DNA of 9,141 nucleotides from an uncultured Eubacteriales bacterium (lineage in GTDB: Bacteria; Bacillota; Clostridia; Lachnospirales; Lachnospiraceae). Positions 1 to 6,376 of this stretch are shown in pieces. The notes beneath the pieces are model-generated. The model was not told the origin of the DNA. It did not search any database and saw only the letters and a list, made by a program, of their open reading frames with translations. Numbering within the stretch: position 1 is the first letter of the stretch; each line of letters begins with the position of its first letter. A program made the position numbers and the translations under genes. The stretch lies in assembly GCA_949286775.1 (NCBI GenBank), contig CASEDW010000148.1:1-9141 (forward strand), read 5' to 3'.

Positions 1-33
1 GTTGATTTGGTCGTTTTCATTATACCTAAAGGT

Positions 34-60
34 TGAGCCATTGGCTCATTTTATTTTTTA
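34..60 (+). terminator. Rho-independent terminator of an upstream gene
   Basis: A 6-bp inverted repeat, TGAGCC (34-39) and GGCTCA (43-48), has a 3-nt loop and is followed directly by a T-rich run (49-60 and beyond, interrupted by single A residues). This is the usual intrinsic terminator shape on the + strand. It implies that transcription enters the window from the left and mostly stops here. The gene it serves lies outside the window. The stem is short, so termination may be partial. Confidence 0.6.
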
Positions 61-94
61 TTTTACACCATTATAAGGGCATAACCAAGAACAT

Positions 95-359
95 GAATTT
101 GATACGTAGTAAGCGTGGGAGTGTTACGAATCAAAAATGAAAAATTGGAATTTGATACGTAGTAAGTTGGAGAAGACTACGAATCAAAAATGGAAAACAA
201 GAATTTGATACGTAGTAAGTCGGAGAAGACTACGAATCAAAAATGAAAAACTGGAATTTGATACGTAGTAAGGGTGAAAAGGCTACGAATAAGAAACGAA
301 GAACTTAGATTTGATACGTAGTAAGTTGGAGAAGATTACGAATCAAAAATGAAAAATTG
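95..359 (+). repeat. Tandem array of five 53-bp hairpin-forming units
   Basis: Five units start at 95, 148, 201, 254 and 307, a strict 53-bp period, with a fragment of a sixth at 360-364. Each unit has a constant left part ending in TTTGATACGTAGT, a 12-nt loop starting AAG, a right part close to ACTACGAATCAAA, and an A-rich linker of about 15 nt. Left and right arms are complementary over 13 positions except for one A opposite A, which is kept in every unit. The stems are 98-110/123-135, 151-163/176-188, 204-216/229-241, 257-269/282-294 and 310-322/335-347. Left arms are identical in all five units. Right arms and loops vary, and unit 4 has the most degraded right arm. The array lies between two terminator-like structures and has no convincing protein gene. 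It could be a structured non-coding RNA, a stabilising 3' element or a selfish intergenic repeat. I do not recognise the family. Confidence 0.93.
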
Positions 360-411
360 GAATTAGCCCCTTGAAAATACGCCAATTTATCCATGCAAAG
401 GTGTTATATAA

Positions 412-475
412 TGCCCGTCAGAAGCGTGTTTTACCTCCTGACAGGCTTATATTACCTCCTGACAGGCATTTTTTT
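412..475 (+). terminator. Terminator/attenuator-like hairpin with duplicated right arm
   Basis: The left arm TGCCCGTCAG (412-421) pairs with CTGACAGGCA (459-468) over nine of ten positions, with one C-A mismatch, and seven T residues follow (469-475). The loop is long (37 nt) and contains an earlier copy of the right arm. The 16-nt sequence TTACCTCCTGACAGGC occurs at 431-446 and again at 452-467. The left arm could therefore pair either with the first copy, which is not followed by a T-run, or with the second, which is. It most likely ends transcripts crossing the 53-bp array and insulates the tig promoter, whose -35 box starts 3 nt later. An attenuation role is possible but inferred from geometry only. 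Confidence 0.5.
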
Positions 476-477
476 GC

Positions 478-506
478 TTGCGTATTCAAAATCATCGTGC
501 TATAAT
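478..506 (+). promoter_or_regulatory. Vegetative-sigma promoter of tig (extended -10)
   Basis: A perfect -10 box TATAAT (501-506) is preceded by TG one base upstream (498-499), an extended -10. A -35 candidate TTGCGT (478-483) lies at the ideal 17-bp spacing but matches only three of six consensus bases. Transcription would start near 513, giving a tig leader of about 94 nt. No CtsR-type GTCAAA heptamer pair and no HrcA CIRCE element was seen in the leader, so classic Firmicutes heat-shock repression is not evident here. Confidence 0.65.
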
Positions 507-606
507 TTCGAAATGATTGCGATGGTGGAAGACTGTCCTGTTTTATCAGGTTTAATATACATTGCGAAAAGATTACGATTATTTATATATGAGGAGGATG
601 AACACA

Positions 607-1932
607 ATGAGCGTTCAGGTAGAAAATTTAGAGAAGAGCACAGCTAAACTCACTGTTACAGTTCCGGCAGAGGAATTTGAAAAAGCGATCAATTCAGCAT
701 ATACGAAGATGAAAAAGAACTTTTCTGTTCCGGGATTCCGTAAAGGAAAAGTTCCAAAACAGCTTGTAGAGAAAATGTACGGCGTAGAAGTATTTTACGA
801 GGAGGCGGCTAATATCTGCCTTACAGATAATTATCCAAAAGCTGCCGAGGAAAGCGAGCTTAAGATCTTAACACGTCCGACAATCGACATCGTTCAGATT
901 GAAAAAGGAAAAGATTTCATCTTTACAGCGGAAGTAGGAGTTACTCCTGAAGTAGTTCTCGGACAGTACAAGGGAATCGAAGTTCCTAAGACAGAGATCG
1001 TTGTTACAGACGAAGATGTAGACGCTGAGCTTAAAGCAGAGCAGAGCAAAAACAGCAGAACAGTTACTGTAGATGACAGAGCTGCGCAGATGGACGATAC
1101 AGTAGTTATCGACTATGAAGGAACTATCGACGGCGTTGCTTTTGACGGCGGCACAGCGCAGGATCATCACCTTGTTCTCGGCTCGGGACAGTTCATCCCG
1201 GGATTTGAAGATCAGCTTGTAGGCGTATCTACAGGAGAGGAAAAAGACGTAGTAGTTACATTCCCTGAAGATTACCATGCAAAAGATCTTGCGGGAAAAG
1301 AAGCTGTTTTCCACTGCACAGTAAAACGTATTGAGAAACTCGAGCTTCCTGAGCTTGACGATGAGTTCGCGCAGGATGTATCAGAATTTGATACTCTCGA
1401 TGAGTATAAAGAGAGCCTTAAGAAGAAAATTGAAGAGCGCAAGGCTAATAACGCTAAAAACGCTAAGATCAATGCGGCAATGGATAAAGCCATTGAAAAC
1501 GCCACAGTTGAGCTTTCAGATCTTCTTGTTGAAGAGCAGGTTAACAACATGTTCGAGCAGACAGCTAACAACATGAGAATGCAGGGCATGGATCTTGAGC
1601 AGTATCTCACAATGTCAGGACAGAAGATCGAAGACGTTAAAGAGAATATGAAACCGGACGCAATCAAGCAGCTTCGTACAGAGTTTGTTCTTGACAAGAT
1701 AGCGGAAGTTGAGAATATCGAAGTGACAGAAGAGAAGGTTGAAGAGAGACTTGCTGAAATGGCTAAAGCTTACGGCATGGAAGTTGACAAACTTAAAGAA
1801 CTCTTCAATGACGCATATATGGAACAGTTCAAAGAGAATATGAAATCAGAGCTTGCTGCTGAACTCGTTGGAGACAGCGCGGTAGAAGTAGAAGCAAAGG
1901 CTGAAGAAGCAGCTGAGGAAAAAGCTGAATAA
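607..1932 (+). CDS. tig: Trigger factor, ribosome-associated chaperone and prolyl isomerase
   Basis: Trigger factor binds the ribosome near the exit tunnel, shields nascent chains and catalyses cis-trans prolyl isomerisation in the cytosol. The protein is 441 aa, the normal family length. The N-terminal ribosome-binding domain carries the signature GFRKGKVP at residues 43-50, at the same numbering as the E. coli protein. An FKBP-like isomerase domain follows at about 160-242, including GSGQFIPGFEDQL near 192. The rest is the helical C-terminal chaperone domain, ending in an acidic Ala/Glu-rich tail. The start at 607 is chosen because AGGAGG (592-597) sits 9 nt upstream and MSVQVENLEKS aligns with family N-termini. 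The frame is open further upstream to 562 but lacks a ribosome binding site there. clpP begins 29 nt after the stop with no terminator between, so the two are probably co-transcribed. Confidence 0.98.
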   Translation: MSVQVENLEKSTAKLTVTVPAEEFEKAINSAYTKMKKNFSVPGFRKGKVPKQLVEKMYGVEVFYEEAANICLTDNYPKAAEESELKILTRPTIDIVQIEKGKDFIFTAEVGVTPEVVLGQYKGIEVPKTEIVVTDEDVDAELKAEQSKNSRTVTVDDRAAQMDDTVVIDYEGTIDGVAFDGGTAQDHHLVLGSGQFIPGFEDQLVGVSTGEEKDVVVTFPEDYHAKDLAGKEAVFHCTVKRIEKLELPELDDEFAQDVSEFDTLDEYKESLKKKIEERKANNAKNAKINAAMDKAIENATVELSDLLVEEQVNNMFEQTANNMRMQGMDLEQYLTMSGQKIEDVKENMKPDAIKQLRTEFVLDKIAEVENIEVTEEKVEERLAEMAKAYGMEVDKLKELFNDAYMEQFKENMKSELAAELVGDSAVEVEAKAEEAAEEKAE

Positions 1933-1961
1933 TTTCTGGCAAAACAAAAGGAGGCATAAAC

Positions 1962-2543
1962 ATGAGCCTGGTGCCATATGTAATAGAGCAGACCGGAAAC
2001 GGCGAAAGAACATTTGATATATATTCAAGACTTCTCAAAGACAGAATTATCTTTCTTGGCGAAGAAGTAAATGATGTTACGGCGTCGCTTGTTGTCGCGC
2101 AGCTCCTTTTCCTTGAGGCGGAAGATCCAAACAAAGATATTCATTTATATATAAACAGCCCGGGCGGATCGGTTACAGCCGGTATGGCTATTTACGATAC
2201 GATGCAGTACATCAAATGCGATGTATCTACTATCTGTATCGGTATGGCTGCGAGTATGGGAGCATTCCTTCTTTCAGGCGGAGCGAAAGGAAAGAGACTG
2301 GCTCTTCCGAACGCGGAGATCATGATTCACCAGCCGCTTGGCGGAGCACAGGGTCAGGCAACTGAAATTCAGATTGCAGCCGAGCATATTTTAAAAACAC
2401 GTAAAAAACTCAATATGATCCTGGCTGAAAATACAGGACAGGAATTATCGCGTATTGAGCTTGATACGGAAAGAGATAATTTCATGAGCGCCGAAGAGGC
2501 GAAAGCATACGGACTTATCGACGAAGTAATCACAAAGAGATAA
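1962..2543 (+). CDS. clpP: ATP-dependent Clp protease proteolytic subunit
   Basis: ClpP is the serine peptidase of the ClpXP/ClpCP proteases. It forms a double-heptamer barrel that degrades proteins unfolded and fed in by an AAA+ partner. The protein is 193 aa, typical of the family. The catalytic triad is visible: Ser98 in GMAASMGA, His123 in MIHQPLGG and Asp172 in ERDNFM. The oxyanion-side glycine motif SPGGSV is at 66-71. The N-terminus MSLVPYVIEQT is a usual family start with a short propeptide-like segment. AGGAGG (1949-1954) lies 7 nt before the ATG. Its partner ATPase gene clpX follows but is separated by a terminator, so ClpP can be made independently of ClpX. That fits ClpP also serving other Clp ATPases. 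Confidence 0.98.
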   Translation: MSLVPYVIEQTGNGERTFDIYSRLLKDRIIFLGEEVNDVTASLVVAQLLFLEAEDPNKDIHLYINSPGGSVTAGMAIYDTMQYIKCDVSTICIGMAASMGAFLLSGGAKGKRLALPNAEIMIHQPLGGAQGQATEIQIAAEHILKTRKKLNMILAENTGQELSRIELDTERDNFMSAEEAKAYGLIDEVITKR

Positions 2544-2550
2544 TTTTTCG

Positions 2551-2600
2551 AAGGGGTGTTTCAAATAAGGTTCAGACCTTAGTTTTGATGCCCCTTTTTT
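2551..2600 (+). terminator. Intrinsic terminator between clpP and clpX
   Basis: A long imperfect hairpin begins 7 nt after the clpP stop. AAGGGG (2551-2556) pairs with CCCCTT (2591-2596), TCAAA (2561-2565) with TTTGA (2584-2588), and TAAGGT (2566-2571) with ACCTTA (2576-2581). The loop is TCAG, and small internal bulges separate the stems. The right arm runs into six T residues (2595-2600). This should end or reduce transcription from the tig promoter and separate a tig-clpP unit from clpX. Confidence 0.82.
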
Positions 2601-2612
2601 AAGATTTAAAAT
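2585..2612 (+). promoter_or_regulatory. Candidate clpX promoter overlapping the terminator
   Basis: TTGATG (2585-2590, four of six -35 consensus bases) and TAAAAT (2607-2612, five of six -10 bases) are separated by 16 bp. Transcription would start near 2619, leaving a leader of about 17 nt before the clpX ATG. The -35 box lies inside the right arm of the clpP terminator. The region is AT-rich, so the match could be chance, but clpX would need its own promoter if the terminator is efficient. Confidence 0.4.
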
Positions 2613-2635
2613 TAATTTCTGAATAGGAGAATAGG

Positions 2636-3979
2636 ATGAGCAGCAAAGGTATATCAGTAGCAAGATGTTCGTTTTGCGGGAAAGCGGAAGGTCAGGTTCA
2701 TAAAATGATCGCCGGACCGGCAGGAATATTTATATGCAACGAGTGTGTGGATCTGTGCAGGGAAATACTTGAGGAAGAAGAACTTTTCGAAGAACCTGAA
2801 ACAAGCGATGTCGGCGATATCGTGCTGATGAAGCCGAAGGAGATAAAAGAGATCCTGGATGAATACGTTATCGGACAGGAGGAAGCGAAGAAAACTCTGG
2901 CGGTTTCAGTATACAATCACTATAAAAGAGTTTTGAGCGCGGAGCAGTCGGACGTAGAACTTCAGAAGAGCAATATATTGATGCTCGGACCTACAGGTTC
3001 GGGAAAAACCCTTCTTGCCCAGACCCTTGCGAGAATATTAAATGTTCCGTTCGCGATAACAGACGCTACAAACTTAACAGAAGCCGGATATGTGGGCGAA
3101 GACGTGGAAAATATTCTGTTGAGACTTATCCAGGCGGCGGATTACGATGTTGAACGCGCTCAGAGAGGTATCATATATATTGATGAGATCGATAAGATCA
3201 CAAGAAAATCTGAAAACGCCTCTATAACAAGAGACGTATCAGGTGAAGGCGTGCAGCAGGCGCTTTTAAAAATAGTTGAAGGAACGATAGCGAATGTTCC
3301 TCCAAAAGGCGGAAGAAAGCATCCGCAGCAGGAGTATATCCAGATAGATACGACGAATATACTCTTTATCTGCGGCGGCGCTTTTGAAGGACTTGACAGA
3401 ATAATCAAGCAGAGAAAAGATACGAAGTCGATGGGATTTAACGCGGATCTCGGTATCATTGACGACAACAAGGTAGGAGATCTTCTCAAAGAAGTAATGC
3501 CTCAGGATCTGATCAAATTCGGACTTATTCCGGAGTTTGTCGGACGTATTCCTGTAGTAGTAAGCCTTGATGCCGTAGATGAGGACGCTCTCGTGACAAT
3601 TCTGACAGAGCCGAAGAACAGCCTTGTAAAACAGTATACGAAGCTTTTTGAGCTTGACGGAGTAAAGCTTACATTTACAAAGGATGCGCTTCGCGCCATA
3701 GCGAAAGCCGCCGTTCAAAGAAAAACAGGAGCGAGGGGACTTCGCGCGATAATGGAAAATACTATGATGGACGTTATGTTTGAAACGCCGTCGGACGAGA
3801 GTATTGTTTCATGCGAAATAACAAAAGAGGCGGTAGAAGGAACGGAAGCTCCAAGAATTACAAGAAAAGAAAATAAAAAAGAAGATACACAGGAGATTGA
3901 GGAAAAGAATAGTGACTCGCTGACAGATGCTGAGCCTGCTAAAAGAAAAAAGAGAGAAGGTAAAAAAGCTGTCAGTTGA
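2636..3979 (+). CDS. clpX: ATP-dependent Clp protease ATP-binding subunit ClpX
   Basis: ClpX is the hexameric AAA+ unfoldase that recognises tagged or damaged substrates and translocates them into ClpP. The N-terminal zinc-binding domain has Cys11, Cys14, Cys34 and Cys37. The ATPase core shows Walker A GPTGSGKT (118-125), pore loop GYVG (151-154), Walker B IIYIDE (179-184) and sensor 2 GARGLR (365-370). The loop that docks on ClpP reads MGF at 266-268, where the common form is IGF. The protein is 447 aa, longer than the usual 410-430. The excess is a charged Lys/Glu-rich C-terminal tail from about residue 408, likely disordered. The start at 2636 has AGGAGA (2625-2630) 5 nt upstream. A 75-nt gap with two hairpins follows before lon. 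Confidence 0.98.
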   Translation: MSSKGISVARCSFCGKAEGQVHKMIAGPAGIFICNECVDLCREILEEEELFEEPETSDVGDIVLMKPKEIKEILDEYVIGQEEAKKTLAVSVYNHYKRVLSAEQSDVELQKSNILMLGPTGSGKTLLAQTLARILNVPFAITDATNLTEAGYVGEDVENILLRLIQAADYDVERAQRGIIYIDEIDKITRKSENASITRDVSGEGVQQALLKIVEGTIANVPPKGGRKHPQQEYIQIDTTNILFICGGAFEGLDRIIKQRKDTKSMGFNADLGIIDDNKVGDLLKEVMPQDLIKFGLIPEFVGRIPVVVSLDAVDEDALVTILTEPKNSLVKQYTKLFELDGVKLTFTKDALRAIAKAAVQRKTGARGLRAIMENTMMDVMFETPSDESIVSCEITKEAVEGTEAPRITRKENKKEDTQEIEEKNSDSLTDAEPAKRKKREGKKAVS

Positions 3980-4006
3980 CAAACAGGAGAAGTTTGGAAG
4001 TAAACT
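3976..4006 (+). promoter_or_regulatory. Candidate lon promoter with a palindromic operator-like site
   Basis: A perfect -35 box TTGACA (3976-3981) overlaps the clpX stop codon. The best -10 match is TAAACT (4001-4006, four of six) at a 19-bp spacing, which is longer than ideal. This -10 falls in the middle of the palindrome at 3993-4012. If real, it would give lon its own transcript starting near 4013. The weak -10 and long spacing suggest a promoter that may need help or be tightly controlled. Confidence 0.35.
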
Positions 4007-4012
4007 TCCAAA
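3993..4012. repeat. Perfect inverted repeat between clpX and lon
   Basis: TTTGGAAG (3993-4000) and CTTCCAAA (4005-4012) are exact inverted copies around TAAA. As DNA the arms extend to nine bases with a 2-bp centre. No T-run follows, so it is not an intrinsic terminator. The short spacer and position over the candidate lon -10 fit a dimeric repressor site better than an RNA element. It does not match the CtsR or CIRCE consensus sequences. Confidence 0.6.
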
Positions 4013-4024
4013 TCGGCCATTATT

Positions 4025-4041
4025 GACGCGGCAAGCGCGTC
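4025..4041 (+). other. GC-rich hairpin in the lon leader
   Basis: GACGCG (4025-4030) and CGCGTC (4036-4041) flank a 5-nt loop, GCAAG. It is a strong short stem ending 3 nt before the AAGGGG ribosome binding site of lon (4045-4050). There is no T-run, so it is not a terminator. It may stabilise the message or influence ribosome access. The ribosome binding site itself is outside the stem. Confidence 0.5.
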
Positions 4042-4054
4042 GAAAAGGGGAAAT

Positions 4055-6376
4055 ATGAGTGATTTATTAAAAAGAATGCCGGCGGTGGCGCTTCGAGGAA
4101 CGCTTGTAATGCCGGATATGATAATGCACTTTGATATCAGCAGAAGCCGTTCTGTCAAGGCGGTTGAAAAGGCTATGCTTCAGGATCAGAAGATTTTTCT
4201 GGTAGCCCAGAAAGATATCAGCGAAGAATATCCTGAACTTGAAGACGTATATAAAATCGGTACGATAGGGGTCATAAAACAGGTTATCAAGCTGCCGAAT
4301 AATCTTATCAGAGTTCTGTGCGAAGGTCTGACAAGAGCGCAGCTCATTGATTTTTCGATGACAGATCCTTATCTTGAGGCTGATATCCTGCCTTATTATG
4401 ATGAAGAGATGGAGTTTGAATCTGATGAGCAGAAGGAAGCTATGCTCAGAAATTTAAAAGAGCTTTTTATCGAGTTCGCGAGCGAAGGAAATAAATTCGG
4501 CAAAGAACTTATGGCTCAGTTTTTAGAGATTGACTCTGTGGAAAGGCTTGTAGACCAGATCATAGTACAGATTCCCTGCGGGCTTGAACAGGCGCAGGAG
4601 CTCTTAGAAGCGGTGGATATTTCCAAGCGATATGATACTTTATGTAAAATACTCGCTAAAGAAGTCAATATTTTTGAGATAAGAAAAGAACTCCAGGAAA
4701 AGATCAGAGAAACCCTCGACAAAAATCAGAGGGAATATATATTAAGAGAGCAGATAAAGATCATCCGCGAAGAGCTTGGAGACGATGACTCCCAGTCTCA
4801 GATCGATGAATACAGAAAGAAAACGGAAGAGTTGAACGCGTCCCAGGACGTAAAAGACACCATAATGAAAGAGATAGGCCGTCTTTCAAGTCTCGGATCG
4901 AATAATCCTGCCGAAGGAGGCGTCATCAGAGGATATATAGAAACGCTTCTCGCGCTTCCGTGGGACAATATGTCTGTGGATAACGAGGATATCTCAAAGG
5001 CAAGACAAATCCTCGAAGAGGATCACTATGGACTTCAGGATATAAAACAGAGAGTTCTGGAGTTCCTTGCGGTGCGGACTCTTAAGAAGAAAGGCGACAG
5101 CCCGATACTGTGTCTCGTAGGCCCTCCGGGAACCGGTAAAACATCTATCGCGAGATCCATAGCGAGAGCCCTCGATAAAAAATATATCAGAATGAGTCTT
5201 GGCGGTATCAGGGATGAAGCCGAGATACGAGGACACAGAAGGACTTATATAGGAGCCATGCCGGGTCGCATTGCCGAGGGAATGCGTCAGGCAGGAGTAA
5301 AAAATCCGCTGTTTCTTCTTGACGAGATAGATAAAGTTAGTTCGGATTACAGGGGAGATACGGCTTCAGCCCTTCTCGAGGTACTGGATCCTGAGCAGAA
5401 CGTAAGATTTTCCGATCATTATATAGAAATTCCGATAGATCTTTCGGAGGTTCTGTTTGTCGCGACAGCAAACGACGCTGCGGCGATACCGCGTCCGCTG
5501 CTTGACAGAATGGAACTTATAGAGGTTTCCAGCTACACCGAAAATGAAAAGATGCATATCGCGAAAGAACATCTGATCCCGAAACAGATGGAAGCCAACG
5601 GCATAATGAAAAAAGAACTCTCCATTTCAGATAAAGCCCTTGAAGAGATCATAAGCTCTTATACAAAAGAAGCGGGCGTAAGACAGCTTGAGAGATTCAT
5701 CGGAAAGATCTGCCGAAAGGCCGCGCTTATAATGAAAGAAACGGGCAAGAAGAAAGTCTCGGTAACGGTCAACAATATAGAAGAGTTCCTTGGAAAAAAG
5801 AAATATTCATTCCAGAAGGCAAATCTGAAGCCGGAAATAGGAATAGTGCGCGGACTGGCATGGACAAGCGTCGGAGGCGACACTCTTCAGATAGAAGTAA
5901 ACATAATGTCAGGCAAGGGAGAGTTAAGACTTACAGGACAGCTGGGCGACGTAATGAAAGAGTCAGCCATGGCGGGAATAAGCTATATAAGATCCGTTGC
6001 AGGAAAATATAATATTGAAGACGAGTTCTTTACAAAGAACGATATTCATATTCATATACCTGAAGGAGCCGTGCCAAAAGATGGTCCGTCCGCCGGCATC
6101 ACGATGGCGACAGCCATGTTATCGGCTATAACCCATAAAGCTGTACGCGCAGATCTGGCTATGACGGGAGAGATAACATTGAGAGGAAGGGTTCTTCCGA
6201 TAGGCGGATTGAAAGAAAAACTTCTTGCGGCTAAAAAAGCGGGCATGGCTAAGGTTCTTGTGCCTGTAGAAAACCGTTCGGATGTACAGGAGCTTGACAA
6301 AGAGATTACAGGAGGACTTGATATTGTCTTTGTGGAGACAATGGATCAGGTTATTAAAGAGGCATTGATAAAATGA
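4055..6376 (+). CDS. lon: ATP-dependent protease Lon (LonA type)
   Basis: Lon is a cytosolic hexameric AAA+ serine protease that degrades misfolded and regulatory proteins. At 773 aa it has the full LonA plan: the N-terminal substrate-recognition domain (about 8-200, with PAVALRGTLVMPDM), a helical linker (to about 300), the ATPase core and the C-terminal protease domain. Walker A GPPGTGKT is at 356-363 and Walker B FLLDEID includes Asp423 and Glu424. The catalytic dyad is Ser679 in KDGPSAG and Lys722 in GGLKEK, with LAWTSVGGD near 600. These residue numbers coincide with those of E. coli Lon. The ribosome binding site AAGGGG (4045-4050) is only 4 nt from the ATG and is weaker than others in the window. 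The stop overlaps the yihA start in ATGA, indicating translational coupling. No membrane segment of the LonB kind is seen. Confidence 0.98.
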   Translation: MSDLLKRMPAVALRGTLVMPDMIMHFDISRSRSVKAVEKAMLQDQKIFLVAQKDISEEYPELEDVYKIGTIGVIKQVIKLPNNLIRVLCEGLTRAQLIDFSMTDPYLEADILPYYDEEMEFESDEQKEAMLRNLKELFIEFASEGNKFGKELMAQFLEIDSVERLVDQIIVQIPCGLEQAQELLEAVDISKRYDTLCKILAKEVNIFEIRKELQEKIRETLDKNQREYILREQIKIIREELGDDDSQSQIDEYRKKTEELNASQDVKDTIMKEIGRLSSLGSNNPAEGGVIRGYIETLLALPWDNMSVDNEDISKARQILEEDHYGLQDIKQRVLEFLAVRTLKKKGDSPILCLVGPPGTGKTSIARSIARALDKKYIRMSLGGIRDEAEIRGHRRTYIGAMPGRIAEGMRQAGVKNPLFLLDEIDKVSSDYRGDTASALLEVLDPEQNVRFSDHYIEIPIDLSEVLFVATANDAAAIPRPLLDRMELIEVSSYTENEKMHIAKEHLIPKQMEANGIMKKELSISDKALEEIISSYTKEAGVRQLERFIGKICRKAALIMKETGKKKVSVTVNNIEEFLGKKKYSFQKANLKPEIGIVRGLAWTSVGGDTLQIEVNIMSGKGELRLTGQLGDVMKESAMAGISYIRSVAGKYNIEDEFFTKNDIHIHIPEGAVPKDGPSAGITMATAMLSAITHKAVRADLAMTGEITLRGRVLPIGGLKEKLLAAKKAGMAKVLVPVENRSDVQELDKEITGGLDIVFVETMDQVIKEALIK

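Noticed and set aside
1..36. Possible tail of an upstream gene, frame 1, ending in TGA at 34-36
   Set aside because: Only eleven codons are visible and another frame is also open, so the frame cannot be decided. The terminator at 34-60 does suggest a gene ends nearby.
95..359. CRISPR array
   Set aside because: The sequence between the constant parts is itself repeated, not unique spacers. The period of 53 bp is explained by one hairpin plus linker per unit, and no cas genes are present.
405..412. TATATAAT as a main tig promoter
   Set aside because: No -35 box lies at a suitable distance, since TTGAAA at 371-376 is about 30 bp away. The 478-506 promoter is better. It remains a possible minor start.
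433..460. CCTCCT motifs as anti-ribosome-binding-site elements for tig
   Set aside because: They could pair with the tig AGGAGG, but the likely tig transcript starts near 513, downstream of both copies, so they would not be on the same RNA.
562..606. Upstream start for trigger factor adding 15 residues
   Set aside because: There is no ribosome binding site before 562, the extension would translate through the real AGGAGG, and family N-termini match a start at 607.
393..647. 84-codon open frame starting MQRCYIM
   Set aside because: It spans the terminator-like hairpin and tig promoter, runs into tig in another frame, and has no family resemblance or good ribosome binding site. The hydrophobic look comes from the T-rich sequence.
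868..1314. Long - strand open frames opposite tig, clpX, lon and ecfA genes
   Set aside because: They are antisense shadows with low-complexity or Cys/Ser/Phe-rich products, no ribosome binding sites, and strongly conserved genes on the other strand.
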